Assembly (NCBI GenBank): GCA_902612915.1 | Contig: CACMFH010000001.1 | Location: 1 to 64,000, forward strand | From: an uncultured SAR86 cluster bacterium | Lineage (GTDB): Bacteria; Pseudomonadota; Gammaproteobacteria; Magnimaribacterales; D2472 | Length of the DNA stretch: 64,000 bases | Reading direction: 5' to 3' | Shown: piece after piece, positions 17,451 through 27,187 of the stretch | How the letters are laid out: every line of letters begins with the position of its first letter | Position numbering within the stretch: the stretch's first letter is position 1 | Translations under genes and position numbers: made by a program | Notes under the pieces: model-generated | Told to the model about the DNA's origin: nothing | What the model saw: only the letters and a program-made list of their open reading frames with translations | Database searches by the model: none

Positions 17451-18263
17451 TTAATCTGATTGAATAGATCTTAATGCACCAAGTACATTACCATATTCTC
17501 TACTTTCTTTAAATACACCACTAATATTAGCAAGTTTTAACCTATCTTCAATAGCAGTTTTTATAACATTATTTAATGATGTTCTCCCTAAGAAATAAAC
17601 TTTATTTTCATTACACAAAAGAGCATTTAGATAAGATATTGTTCCAATAATTTCACCAATCATATTTGAAAGAGAAGCAGCAGTGTCTTCTTTGGAGGTA
17701 TTTTCAATATTTCTTGCTTTGCCAAAATTTGAGGCAGTAATATCTTGATTTAAAGAACCAACTTCATTTACTACATCTCCAATCAAAAAATCTAACTCTT
17801 TTCTATCTCCTTTTTTAGCCAATTCCTCAATATCTTTTGCATTTTCAGTACTTATTAAATATTTTGATAAGCCCTGTAATGTTCCACCTCCGACTGATAT
17901 TCCTCCCAGATAGTTAAATTTACCTTCACTATGATGTATACATGCAGTCCCGGTTCCAGTGCTAACAGCTACAAAAGACTCGTCATAAATATCATATAAA
18001 GCTATCGCGCCACGGCCTATTGCTTCTTCTTCGTTAATCTTATTAATAGGTACATCTTTATATGTATTACTTAAATTACTAGATTTGCCGCCAGTTACCC
18101 CAATTTTATGCAAATTAACAAAATCTAAATCAATTTTATTAAAGATATAATCGATAAACTCATTTGTTATTGGTCTTGATGGAAATGAATAGAATATATC
18201 ATCGCCATTTTGATTGACAGCAACATCTGTGTTTGTTATTCCAAAATCAATCGCAACAAACAT
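17451..18263 (-). CDS. Type II pantothenate kinase (Fumble/CoaW-like)
   Basis: The protein has the actin-like ATPase fold of eukaryotic and staphylococcal pantothenate kinases: FVAIDFGITNTDVAV at the start, INEEEAIGRGAIAL, VAVSTGTGTACIHH, then LGGISVGGGTLQGLSKYL near residues 117-135. At 270 aa it is the size of staphylococcal CoaW. It would phosphorylate pantothenate in the first step of CoA synthesis. Gammaproteobacteria usually have type I (CoaA) or type III (CoaX), so a type II enzyme is unusual. A related role, such as pantetheine or another sugar-like kinase, cannot be excluded. It lies 10 bp downstream of the DUF305/LVIVD gene. Confidence 0.75.
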   Translation of the reverse strand: MFVAIDFGITNTDVAVNQNGDDIFYSFPSRPITNEFIDYIFNKIDLDFVNLHKIGVTGGKSSNLSNTYKDVPINKINEEEAIGRGAIALYDIYDESFVAVSTGTGTACIHHSEGKFNYLGGISVGGGTLQGLSKYLISTENAKDIEELAKKGDRKELDFLIGDVVNEVGSLNQDITASNFGKARNIENTSKEDTAASLSNMIGEIIGTISYLNALLCNENKVYFLGRTSLNNVIKTAIEDRLKLANISGVFKESREYGNVLGALRSIQSD

Positions 18264-18273
18264 TTTTATAAGT

Positions 18274-20469
18274 TTATTCTAAAAAAGTTGCAGGCCAGGC
18301 CATTGGGAATTGTTGTTGAGGATTGAATACACTATCGCCAACTGCTGGAAATGCTTTTGAGGCAGCCTCTATTTCTTTTTCACTAATATATTCACTTGGA
18401 GTTAACCTAAAAACATCAAGACCTCTAGTTATTTCAGTGCCGTAAATAAAGCCATCGTAATAATATGTTGACCAATACCCCCCAGTAATCAATATGTCCT
18501 CAAGGATAGGACCTCTATCAAAATAGGCAATTTCTTTTGGCATTGCAGAGTTAGTAAAATCCATTATAGAAATACCACCTTGATACCATGCTTGAACAAA
18601 TATATCTCTATTAGGTATTGGTATAATTGATCCGTTGTGAGCAACACAGTTTTCAGTTTCTAACTGAGGTGCTGGCATTTTGTAATGACTTTTGAAGACC
18701 AATTTTTTATCAACAATATCATAAATAGCGTCTGCTCCCCAGTCTAGAGGATCCCATGCACGACATCTTGCTCGACCACCGCCACCCCATTCGTCAGTAA
18801 AAATTACTTTTGTACCATCATTATTAAATGTTGCAGAATGCCAATAAGCAAAACCAATATCAGTTACAACATCAAGTCTTTCAGGGTTATAGGGATCAGT
18901 TATATCAAATAAGATTCCATTACCAGAACACGCACCAGCAGCAATGTTTGCAGATGGGAAAACCGTAATATCATGACATTGATTGGTTGAGTTTGTATCT
19001 TGGGTATCATCACCATGGTCACCACCTCGCCATAATCCTGCAACATTGCCAGTTTCTAGGTCCATAAAGACCCTAGGGCTTTTAACAATTTTAGATCTCG
19101 AAGGATTTTTAATTGGTATTTCAATTATATCAATCGAAAAATAGGACGAGCCTCCACCATCCCAGTCAAAACATTCTTCTTTTTCTTCTGTATCTCTAAC
19201 TCTCCCAGTTCCAGAGTTATAAACTATAATTTTTTTTCTATCACTAGATACCACAGAGTGAGTGTGTGAACCTCTGCAGGTTTGAACAGCTCCAACTTGT
19301 TTTGGCTTATATAAATTAGATATATCAAAGATTCTAATACCTCTAAACCTTTCAGGACTTGAATCACTATTTACACCCTCAAGTCCACAATCTATTCTGC
19401 TTCTATTTTCTTCTACAGACATAATCAAAAGATTTCCAACAATTGAAACATCTCCTTGGCCACCAGGGCATACAACTGATGAAATTAGACTTGGAATACC
19501 ATCATTCCCTAGCTCATAGATATTAAATCCATGATAACTTCCGGCAACAAGAATATTATCTTTAAAAGCCATATCAGTATTTGCAAAAGACAACATTGGT
19601 GATCTTAAAGATCTAGAAATTTCTGCAGTAGTTTTATCTTCATTATCCTCAGTTAAATCCTCAGAGCCTTTTGCAGCAGGATTTTCAGGATCAAAAAAAC
19701 CAGTTGGTTTTTTTAATGATGTTATTAGCTCCATATTCAAAATAGCTTCTTCGGCAATGAATAGTCCTCCAGCCAAACCGGCTCTAGGATCATCAGATAA
19801 ACTAGTTAGTAGGGTGTTCATCCTTTCAATTTCAACACCTTGATCATTAATTAAATCTGAAACAAATTCATTTAATATTGGATCATAGGTATTTCCAGGA
19901 TATTTTTTTAACTCCTCAACCATTTCTAATGCACCATCGTGATGATTTATCATTAATTTAAGGAATAACCTATCAAAACTAGTACTATCAGAATTGCTTA
20001 GATCGTTAAGTTGTTTAGGAGTAGCCATTCCGACCATATCTATATGGTTATGCATGTTGTGATCGTGATGATTATGATGATGTTCATCTACTGCTTTTTT
20101 AAATTCATTTCTATCTTTTAACCAAGATTCCATAAAGTTAATCTCATCTTTTTGAGATGCATCAATTCTTTTTGCAAGATCTAAAATTGATTTATTATTT
20201 GTTCTTTCATCTGCCATTTCAGACATCACAATAGCTTGTTCATGATGAACAATCATTCCTTGAAGAAAATCAACATCAGCTTTTATATATGAAGTATTAG
20301 CAATATCTGTTGCTTCTTTTGCATCAATTACTTTAGACGGATTACCTGGTGCGCCTGGTAGAATTATTTGAGGATCTTGATTCAACTCAGAACCCACAAT
20401 GTGCAGTGTTAATGTAGTAAAAAATATTAATTTAAGATTTTTTATTAAGGCATTATTTCTCTTCTTCAT
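18274..20469 (-). CDS. Secreted DUF305 and LVIVD-repeat protein with histidine-rich linker
   Basis: A signal peptide (first about 26 residues) is followed by two DUF305 four-helix units: VDFLQGMIVHHEQAIVMSEM and LFLKLMINHHDGALEMVEEL, each with the family's HH pair. A linker between them is packed with histidines (around residues 117-132, alternating H, N and D), a likely metal-binding stretch. From about 290 the rest is a beta-propeller of LVIVD-type repeats (LVAGSYHGFNIYEL, IRIFDISNLYKP, ILFDITDPYNPERL, ISIMDFTNSAMPKEI). DUF305 proteins are linked to copper and other metals; the propeller probably binds a partner or surface. 731 aa. It overlaps the preceding small membrane gene by 17 bp. Confidence 0.75.
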   Translation of the reverse strand: MKKRNNALIKNLKLIFFTTLTLHIVGSELNQDPQIILPGAPGNPSKVIDAKEATDIANTSYIKADVDFLQGMIVHHEQAIVMSEMADERTNNKSILDLAKRIDASQKDEINFMESWLKDRNEFKKAVDEHHHNHHDHNMHNHIDMVGMATPKQLNDLSNSDSTSFDRLFLKLMINHHDGALEMVEELKKYPGNTYDPILNEFVSDLINDQGVEIERMNTLLTSLSDDPRAGLAGGLFIAEEAILNMELITSLKKPTGFFDPENPAAKGSEDLTEDNEDKTTAEISRSLRSPMLSFANTDMAFKDNILVAGSYHGFNIYELGNDGIPSLISSVVCPGGQGDVSIVGNLLIMSVEENRSRIDCGLEGVNSDSSPERFRGIRIFDISNLYKPKQVGAVQTCRGSHTHSVVSSDRKKIIVYNSGTGRVRDTEEKEECFDWDGGGSSYFSIDIIEIPIKNPSRSKIVKSPRVFMDLETGNVAGLWRGGDHGDDTQDTNSTNQCHDITVFPSANIAAGACSGNGILFDITDPYNPERLDVVTDIGFAYWHSATFNNDGTKVIFTDEWGGGGRARCRAWDPLDWGADAIYDIVDKKLVFKSHYKMPAPQLETENCVAHNGSIIPIPNRDIFVQAWYQGGISIMDFTNSAMPKEIAYFDRGPILEDILITGGYWSTYYYDGFIYGTEITRGLDVFRLTPSEYISEKEIEAASKAFPAVGDSVFNPQQQFPMAWPATFLE

Positions 20470-20674
20470 GATTTACCTCTTTTGCTTCACCTTCAATAAC
20501 ATTTGATTTTGATTTATCTTTTCCATATTTTAACCATAACCAAGACCAATTCATTCTTTTTTTGTTTTCAAAAGACTCTATTTGATTTTTAGATGCTCGT
20601 ATTCTTAATAAATAGAAGAATATTCCAAAGGAAACTAATCCAAGAAATAGAATCAAGGGATTTGAAGAAAACAC
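20453..20674 (-). CDS. Small single-pass membrane protein, 73 aa
   Basis: The protein has one N-terminal membrane helix (about residues 6-24, LILFLGLVSFGIFFYLL) and a charged cytoplasmic tail rich in Lys and Glu. I do not recognise it. The start is a GTG whose first base overlaps the stop of the Bax-inhibitor gene, and its end overlaps the DUF305 gene by 17 bp. This tight coupling on both sides is the best evidence that it is real. Confidence 0.6.
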   Translation of the reverse strand: MFSSNPLILFLGLVSFGIFFYLLRIRASKNQIESFENKKRMNWSWLWLKYGKDKSKSNVIEGEAKEVNHEEEK

Positions 20675-21465
20675 TATCTAGATCTGAACTTCGTTAAAAG
20701 CCTCAGTATTTCTATATAAAGCCAAATTAAAGTAGTAACTAAAGCCATTGCACCAAAATATTCCATATACTTTGGAGAACCATATTCAGCAGATTGTTCA
20801 ATGATGTCAAAATCAAGTACTAGACTAAATGCCGCCATAGCTACTATGAATAGAGATAATCCAATAGAGGCATTACTACTGCCTGAAAATATTTCTGGAG
20901 ATACGCCAGTAACTAAAGAGTATATAAGCGTTCCTATATAAAATAAAAAGATACCAAAAACAGCAGAGCAGACCATTAAAACGAAGTTTTGACTTGGTTT
21001 AACAATACCAGATTTATATAAGAATAATAACGTCGCAGCAACACAAAATGTTAAAGATACCGCCTCAAGAACTATACCAGGAAACATTGTTTCAAACGAC
21101 AAAGAGATCAAGCCTATAAAAAATCCTTCTCCAAAAGCAAATACTAACCAGGTCTTTGGGGCTAAGTAGGGCCTTGGATTAATTATGAAACCAATAAAAG
21201 GCATCCAAAAACCAAAAGTAACAACACTGGCTATTGCTGCCGCAAATATGCCAATATAGGAGAGCATAACAATAAAAGGGCTTGGAAAGTTCCATGAAAT
21301 CGCTGCTGTAGATATAAGAATTGCCAGCATTATAGCTGTCTTATTTACTGCACCGTCTAAAGTCATTCTTTCAGAATCTGACGATGCTCGTGAATCAAAT
21401 GCAGAAGATCTTATAACTGGGTTTCCAGATCTTCCGAAAGTATCGAGAGCTGCATGTTTAGACAT
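20674..21465 (-). CDS. Bax inhibitor-1/YccA-family membrane protein
   Basis: After a polar N-terminus of about 45 residues there are seven hydrophobic helices, ending in VLDFDIIEQSAEYGSPKYMEYFGA, whose acidic DFD residues match the pH-sensing aspartates of the BI-1/TMBIM family. This subfamily (COG4760-like) has the longer polar N-terminus. Family members are inner-membrane proteins with calcium-leak or FtsH-modulating roles; the role here is unknown. It is the first gene of the three-gene overlapping set with the 73-aa protein and the DUF305/LVIVD gene. Confidence 0.85.
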   Translation of the reverse strand: MSKHAALDTFGRSGNPVIRSSAFDSRASSDSERMTLDGAVNKTAIMLAILISTAAISWNFPSPFIVMLSYIGIFAAAIASVVTFGFWMPFIGFIINPRPYLAPKTWLVFAFGEGFFIGLISLSFETMFPGIVLEAVSLTFCVAATLLFLYKSGIVKPSQNFVLMVCSAVFGIFLFYIGTLIYSLVTGVSPEIFSGSSNASIGLSLFIVAMAAFSLVLDFDIIEQSAEYGSPKYMEYFGAMALVTTLIWLYIEILRLLTKFRSR

Positions 21466-21525
21466 TAATAATCTCCGTATTTCCTACCATACTCTTTAGG
21501 TATGGCCATATATTTATATTTAAAG

Positions 21526-22632
21526 TTATAGATTGGTTGGAATTTGTCCAAATTTTTCAAGAGGCTTTTTCATTTCTGCCCAATCACATTCAAAATCATC
21601 TGGCGCATGCTCATACTCTAGCAACCCAAGTGCCTCAAATTTTGGCCTAACCTCATCTGTTAATAGACCTATTCTCTTTAGGTTTGGCATTACTCTTGAA
21701 AATAAGAAGTTTCTAAACATTTCAAAAGTACCAGTACTTAATTGAAATTCTCTAGCTTCTTCAGCAGTCATCTTTAGGAATCTCTGTTCAGCCTGAGTAT
21801 TGACAAGTCTATCTCTAGAAATAACACATGCTTCATAAGCAAACTGAGCTCTTTCATTTATTTCTTCTTTTGATAATGTTGTTAAGTAGTCCTCAAGATA
21901 ATTTATTCCAAATGTTACGTGACGTGCTTCATCACGAACAACATAGTGGAGTAATTGTTTTAACAGTGGGTCTTTTGTAATAGCTTTAAGCATTTGAAAT
22001 GCCGCAAGAGCCAAACCTTCAATGATTATCTGCATCCCAATAAACTTTAAGTCCCATCTTTCATCAGTGAGAATCTTATCAAGTAATAATTTTAAAGATG
22101 GATTAATCGGGTAGTGAATACCAATTTTATCCTGAAGATATCTATTGAATACTTCAACATGTCTTGCTTCATCAAAGGTTTGAGAGGCAGCATAAAGTTT
22201 CGCATTATAAGTTGGAGCGCAGCTAGCTAATTGAGATGCTACAAGTAAGGCTCCTTGTTCTCCATGAAGAAATTGACTCATTAATTCCGCAGTATTATGT
22301 CTATCAAAAAGTATTTTTTCTTCTTCTGAGAGAGCTTGATAAGCTTCTAGCGCTTCATGAGGTAACTCTTCGTCAGGTTCAACTAGTTTTTCATCAGCAG
22401 GGTGCGTATAGTCCCAGTTCAAATCAATCGAGCCATTCCAATTAAGCTCCTTACCTAATTCATAAAGTTTTTTAATTCTGTTGTCTGCAATTGTGTAATC
22501 CCAGTTATATGCTCCAGTAAGAGGGGTCTTAAATATCTCAACAACATCTTCAACTTGTTTTTGGGACAGATCTAAGTCTTCGTCGAAGTAAAGTAAATCC
22601 TCTGGTGGCCCATCTTGGTTACGAATTTTCAT
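21526..22632 (-). CDS. Ferritin-like diiron protein (putative oxygenase)
   Basis: The 368-residue helical protein has the ligands of a ferritin-like diiron site in order: E in HGEQGALLVASQL (near residue 129), DEARHVEVFNRYL (E/H near 160), E in IEGLALAAFQML, and RDEARHVTFGINYLEDYL (near 244). The two DEARH motifs mark the R2-like/AurF-like group of diiron oxygenases and oxidases. The substrate is not evident. The gene lies 62 bp downstream of the cobT-like gene on the same strand. AAA+/VWA pairs often insert metals or activate metalloenzymes, so this protein is a candidate client. Confidence 0.78.
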   Translation of the reverse strand: MKIRNQDGPPEDLLYFDEDLDLSQKQVEDVVEIFKTPLTGAYNWDYTIADNRIKKLYELGKELNWNGSIDLNWDYTHPADEKLVEPDEELPHEALEAYQALSEEEKILFDRHNTAELMSQFLHGEQGALLVASQLASCAPTYNAKLYAASQTFDEARHVEVFNRYLQDKIGIHYPINPSLKLLLDKILTDERWDLKFIGMQIIIEGLALAAFQMLKAITKDPLLKQLLHYVVRDEARHVTFGINYLEDYLTTLSKEEINERAQFAYEACVISRDRLVNTQAEQRFLKMTAEEAREFQLSTGTFEMFRNFLFSRVMPNLKRIGLLTDEVRPKFEALGLLEYEHAPDDFECDWAEMKKPLEKFGQIPTNL

Positions 22633-22694
22633 AATGATAATTACCTATAAAATTATTTAAAATCCCCTGTTAAAGTAGTATTTTATAGCAATGT

Positions 22695-24458
22695 TTAATC
22701 CTTGAAAAGCTTTGTTAGTTCCTCTAAGAGCACTTCTCCAAGCTCTTCAGCCCTATTTATAGTTAGTGCATTTTTGTAATATTTTGTTACATCATGCCCA
22801 ATTCCAATTGCTTGAAGTTCAACAGGACTATCTTTTTCAATTTTTGAAATAAATTCTCTAAGATGATTGTCTAAGAAGTCCTCACGATTTGCAGACAATG
22901 TACTGTCGTCAACAGGCGCGCCATCGGAAATTACAATTAATATTTTTCGTTCTTCATGTCTTTTAAGAAGTCTATCATGTGACCATGCAAGTGCTTCCCC
23001 ATCAACATTTTCTTTTAATAGACCTTCCCTTAACATTGCACCAAAATATTTTCTTGATCTTCTCCAACTATTATCAGCACTCTTATAGATTATGTGTCTG
23101 ATATCGTTCAATCTGCCTGGATTAGATCGACTTCCATTTATTATCCATAATTTTTTGGAGTCGCCGCCTTTCCAATGTTTAGTTGTAAAACCTAATATTT
23201 CAGTCTTTACCTGACATCTTTCTAGGGTACTTCCTATGATATCAGCGCATATAGCTGCCAAGCTTATAGACCTTCCTCGCATTGATCCAGAGTTGTCAAT
23301 TAATAAAGTAACAATGGTATCTTTAAAATCATTCTCAGTTTCTTCTTTGAAGCTAAGAGGGTATCCAGGACTAGCAATAACTCTGTGTAACCTTGAGTTA
23401 TCAAGAATTCCCTCTTCAAGATTAAAATTCCAACTTGTATTCTGTTTAGCCAAAAGCAATCTTTGTAGTCTGTTTGCTAATTTTCCAATGGTTGATATGT
23501 GCGGTTTAATTAAATTATCTAATTGATTTCTTAAACGCATTGATTCTTCATTTGTAACTAGATCTTTGGCATCAATGATCTCATCAAAATTTGATGTATA
23601 AATAGAATAGTCGTCTATATATGAAGTTTGGAAATCATTATTAGGATAAGTAAGAGACTCAATCTCATCTTCGATTGAGGTATCATCAATGTTTTCAATT
23701 GCATCTTGAATGTCAACATTTAAGTCACCATCAAAATCTTTTAAGTCTATTTTTTCTTCAATTCCTGAATCTTCTTGAGTAGTTTCTTCTTCATTAACAA
23801 TATCATCTGTTGATCCAGGAGCTTCTTCAAAATTGTTTTCTTCATCTTCAACATTTTCTTTAACTAGATCTAATTTTTGAAGAAATTGGATAGCGTTTTT
23901 TTCAAAGCTGACTTGATCATCAAGATTTTTTATTAGATTTTCTCGAATTTTGTTTGCAGACGCATCAATCTTATATTTTTTGATAAATTTCGAAATTATA
24001 TTTTTTGAATTTTCACTTAAATCAAAATTCATAAATTCTTTAAGCCACAAATTTGCTCCATAAGATAAAAAATTTAGAGATTTTTCGTCTTCTAGTTCAT
24101 TGCTTCTAGAATTTGTATATTCTGATATATTTCTTTCAGAACCAAGATATTTTGAAGAACCTAATAACTCAACTCTAGCAATTTCTAATTCATTAAAAAT
24201 CATTCTTGCAGGGAGAGTAAGTTGAAAATCTTTACTTTTATTATGGAATAAATGCCAAAACGCTTGAAAATCAGATTCTCCTCGCCAATTATTTAAATCT
24301 TTAAAAGATCTTGGAACATTAGGCAAAGCTACATGATCGCTTGTTGGTGGTCTTTGAGATAATCCTGTATTGGAAGATATTTTTTTATTTTTTGAAATAG
24401 CTCTAATTGTAGATACAGCTGCTTCATGCAATCTTTCTCTTTTTTTAGTCCAACTCAT
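22695..24458 (-). CDS. CobT-like VWA protein (cobaltochelatase CobT family)
   Basis: The 587-residue protein has an N-terminal helical part, a highly acidic central stretch (about residues 205-295, rich in Glu and Asp) and a C-terminal von Willebrand A domain with the MIDAS motif [10 protein letters not shown] near 390 and the CobT-type [12 protein letters not shown] and [11 protein letters not shown]. In aerobic B12 synthesis CobT works with CobS and CobN to insert cobalt. No cobN or other cobalamin gene is in this window, so the pair may serve another metalloenzyme. Its start codon shares one base with the cobS-like stop. Confidence 0.85.
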   Translation of the reverse strand: MSWTKKRERLHEAAVSTIRAISKNKKISSNTGLSQRPPTSDHVALPNVPRSFKDLNNWRGESDFQAFWHLFHNKSKDFQLTLPARMIFNELEIARVELLGSSKYLGSERNISEYTNSRSNELEDEKSLNFLSYGANLWLKEFMNFDLSENSKNIISKFIKKYKIDASANKIRENLIKNLDDQVSFEKNAIQFLQKLDLVKENVEDEENNFEEAPGSTDDIVNEEETTQEDSGIEEKIDLKDFDGDLNVDIQDAIENIDDTSIEDEIESLTYPNNDFQTSYIDDYSIYTSNFDEIIDAKDLVTNEESMRLRNQLDNLIKPHISTIGKLANRLQRLLLAKQNTSWNFNLEEGILDNSRLHRVIASPGYPLSFKEETENDFKDTIVTLLIDNSGSMRGRSISLAAICADIIGSTLERCQVKTEILGFTTKHWKGGDSKKLWIINGSRSNPGRLNDIRHIIYKSADNSWRRSRKYFGAMLREGLLKENVDGEALAWSHDRLLKRHEERKILIVISDGAPVDDSTLSANREDFLDNHLREFISKIEKDSPVELQAIGIGHDVTKYYKNALTINRAEELGEVLLEELTKLFKD

Positions 24459-25444
24459 TAGGAAGCCGAGCCTGATTCTCCATTATCAATTTCAATATCA
24501 AAACATCTTTGAAAGTATTCAGAAATAATGGACTTTTCAATATCATCACATTTATTTAAAAAAGTAAGATTAAATGATGTAACAAGGTCCTTAAAAATTT
24601 TAAAATTTTGTCCCCATGATATAACTGTTCTCGGGGACATTAATGTTGAAATATCGCCATTGGCAAACCCAACTCTTGTTAGATTTGCAAGCTTAATCAT
24701 GTTTTTTATGATTTCTTTATTCTTTTCTCCTTTAAGGTTATTAAGTTTTGACATCACAACCTTCAGTTCCTGAGAGGGGTCTAGATAATTTAATGTTGAG
24801 AGAATATGCCAACGGTCCATTTGACCTTGATTTATCTGTTGTGTTCCATGGTATAGACCAGTCATATCTCCTAGGCCCACAGTATTCGTTGTTGCGAAAA
24901 GTCTAAATGATAAATGAGGATTTATAATTTTATTTTGATCTAGTAGAGTAAGTTTGCCTTCAACTTCAAGTATCCTTTGAATAACAAACATAACATCTGG
25001 ACGACCAGCATCATATTCATCAAAAACAAGAGCAACAGGATTTTGAATTGACCAAGGAAGTAGACCTTCTTGAAATTCAGTGATTTGTTTTCCATCATTT
25101 AGTTTAATAGCATCCTTTCCAAGCAAATCAATTCTGCTGATGTGACTATCTAAATTTATTCGAACGCATGGCCAATTTAATCTGGCTGCAATTTGTTCAA
25201 TATGTGTAGATTTGCCTGTTCCATGAAAGCCTTGAATCATTACTCTTCTGTTATGCTCAAATCCAGCCAAAATAGATAGAGTTGTCTCTTTATCAAATAC
25301 ATAGGAGCTATCAATCTCTGGAACCCACGCTGTTTTTTTTGCAAAGCCTTTAACTGTGAGCTTTGAATCAATACAAAAAACATCAGCAACACTGATTTTA
25401 TTATCAGGTTTATTTGGTAAATCAATTTCTTTGTTTATTGTCAT
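24458..25444 (-). CDS. CobS-like AAA+ ATPase (MoxR/cobaltochelatase family)
   Basis: The 328-residue ATPase opens with the CobS N-terminal region ([27 protein letters not shown]) followed by Walker [10 protein letters not shown] (near 76-84), Walker [14 protein letters not shown], sensor 1 [18 protein letters not shown] and the arginine region near QMDRW. CobS forms hexameric rings with CobT and drives metal insertion. It is translationally coupled to the cobT-like gene. Its 110-bp upstream gap is shared with the divergent SDR gene. Confidence 0.88.
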   Translation of the reverse strand: MTINKEIDLPNKPDNKISVADVFCIDSKLTVKGFAKKTAWVPEIDSSYVFDKETTLSILAGFEHNRRVMIQGFHGTGKSTHIEQIAARLNWPCVRINLDSHISRIDLLGKDAIKLNDGKQITEFQEGLLPWSIQNPVALVFDEYDAGRPDVMFVIQRILEVEGKLTLLDQNKIINPHLSFRLFATTNTVGLGDMTGLYHGTQQINQGQMDRWHILSTLNYLDPSQELKVVMSKLNNLKGEKNKEIIKNMIKLANLTRVGFANGDISTLMSPRTVISWGQNFKIFKDLVTSFNLTFLNKCDDIEKSIISEYFQRCFDIEIDNGESGSAS

Positions 25445-25554
25445 TTCTTTTTTTAATATCTTCAGGACTGCATATCCTACCTTTTGATAGATTAAAGTTC
25501 TAGTTTTTTTACAAACAATGTAAGATGTGACCTTAAATTGATTATATATTTATT

Positions 25555-26310
25555 ATGACAGAAAGACTTAAAGGAAAAGTAGCACTCATTACAGGTGCAG
25601 CCCAGGGTTTGGGTAAAGAAATGGCTAATTCAATGATTGAAGAGGGTGCAGTTGTATTTATTAGTGATATTAATGAGAGCGAATTAAAAAAAACATGTAA
25701 CGAACTGTCTTGCCAAGGTATTAATTTGGATGTGACCAAGTCTGAAGACTGGATATCTGCAATTGAATTTATTAAAAATGAAGCTGGATCTCTAAACATA
25801 TTAGTCAATAATGCAGGTATTGGTAATGGTGGTGACATTGAATCTACCGATATCGAAACATGGAAATTGGTGCATAGTGTAAATTTAGATTCAGTATTTC
25901 TTGGTTGCAAACATGCCATTGAACTAATGAGAGACTCTGGAGATGGCTCAATTATAAATATTTCCTCAATGTCTGGTATTGTTGCCTCACATAATACATC
26001 TGCATATAACTCCTCTAAAGCTGCAGTTAGACATTTATCAAAATCAATAGCACTTCACTGTGCTAAAACTACTAATCTAGTTAGATGTAATTCCATCCAT
26101 CCAGTATTTACTAGAACTGCAATGGTGCAAACCATGATTGATGCTGCTCCTGAGAGAAACATTGAACAGAAGCTTATCCAGCAGATTCCAATAAGAAAAC
26201 TTGCTGAACCTAAAGACATTGCTAATGCAGCCGTTTTTCTTGCATCTGATGAATCATCTTTTATAACAGGGACGGAATTGTTAATAGATGGAGGTCTGAG
26301 CGCAACCTAA
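25555..26310 (+). CDS. Short-chain dehydrogenase/reductase (SDR)
   Basis: Classic SDR of 251 aa: cofactor motif TGAAQGLGKEM near 14-24, NNAG (ILVNNAGIG), the catalytic Ser of ISSMSGIV and the YNSSK active-site Tyr/Lys, with the C-terminal FITGTELLIDGGLS. An Asp at the end of the second strand (ISDINE) favours NAD(H). The substrate is unknown; secondary-alcohol or hydroxysteroid-type oxidoreductases are closest in style. It is followed after 5 bp by tesB, with which it is probably co-transcribed. Confidence 0.88.
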   Translation: MTERLKGKVALITGAAQGLGKEMANSMIEEGAVVFISDINESELKKTCNELSCQGINLDVTKSEDWISAIEFIKNEAGSLNILVNNAGIGNGGDIESTDIETWKLVHSVNLDSVFLGCKHAIELMRDSGDGSIINISSMSGIVASHNTSAYNSSKAAVRHLSKSIALHCAKTTNLVRCNSIHPVFTRTAMVQTMIDAAPERNIEQKLIQQIPIRKLAEPKDIANAAVFLASDESSFITGTELLIDGGLSAT

Positions 26311-26315
26311 ATCTT

Positions 26316-27185
26316 ATGAATAAAAAATCAGTACTGAAAAAATCTTTAGAGTTATTTGAGCTTGAAAAAATAGATAGGGATATATTTTCTTGGAATGGAA
26401 AAAATGTAGGTTACAAGAGAATATTTGGTGGCCAAGTAATGGCACAGACTTTAATAGCAGCATATAAAACTATTGACGTAGAGCATTTTGCTCATTCATA
26501 TCATTCTTATTTTTTAAGACCTGGAGATATGGATAAATCCATTACTTTTACGGTTGACCGAATAAGAGATGGAAAAAGCTTCACTACTAGAAGTGTTAAA
26601 GCTATTCAAGAAGGTGAAGTCATATTTAATTGCTCTATATCATTTCAAAAAAGAGAAAAAGGACTTGAGCATCAAATTGAAATGCCAGATGTTCCTGAGC
26701 CAGAATCACTTAAAAGCGAGCAAGAAATCAGAGAAGAAATTCTTAAAGAACTTAATATGAAAAAAGAAGATATGCCAATGTTTATAAAACAAAGGGAAAT
26801 TGAGATGCGGCCAGTTGAGCCCCAAAACTACTTTAAACCAGAGAGAATGCCACCATATAAAAATACTTGGATTAAAACAGATGGCTCTCTCCCTAAGGAT
26901 CAAGTAATTCAACAGGCCTTTCTATTGTATATATCTGATATGGGACTTTTAGGTGCAGCCAACAATTCTGTCGGTGTAAACTTTCTAACTAAAAATCTCC
27001 AAAACGCTAGTTTAGATCACGCGATGTGGTTCCACAGAAAATTAGATTTAGATGGATGGTTTTTATATTCTATAGACAGTCCTGTAACTAGAAATGCAAG
27101 AGGATTCTCAAGAGGTTCTATTTTTTCAAGAGATGGGAAGCTTATTGCATCATGCACTCAAGAGGGTTTAATAAGATTGTGGTAG
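26316..27185 (+). CDS. tesB: Acyl-CoA thioesterase II
   Basis: The double-hotdog enzyme hydrolyses acyl-CoA to free fatty acid and CoA. The family's opening region WNGKNVGYKRIFGGQVMAQTL, the HSYHSYFLRPGDMDKSI segment and the C-terminal LDHAMWFHRKLDLDGWFLY with its active-site Asp are all present. 289 aa is full length. It is convergent with hemE, with two bases between stop codons. Confidence 0.92.
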   Translation: MNKKSVLKKSLELFELEKIDRDIFSWNGKNVGYKRIFGGQVMAQTLIAAYKTIDVEHFAHSYHSYFLRPGDMDKSITFTVDRIRDGKSFTTRSVKAIQEGEVIFNCSISFQKREKGLEHQIEMPDVPEPESLKSEQEIREEILKELNMKKEDMPMFIKQREIEMRPVEPQNYFKPERMPPYKNTWIKTDGSLPKDQVIQQAFLLYISDMGLLGAANNSVGVNFLTKNLQNASLDHAMWFHRKLDLDGWFLYSIDSPVTRNARGFSRGSIFSRDGKLIASCTQEGLIRLW

Positions 27186-27187
27186 AA

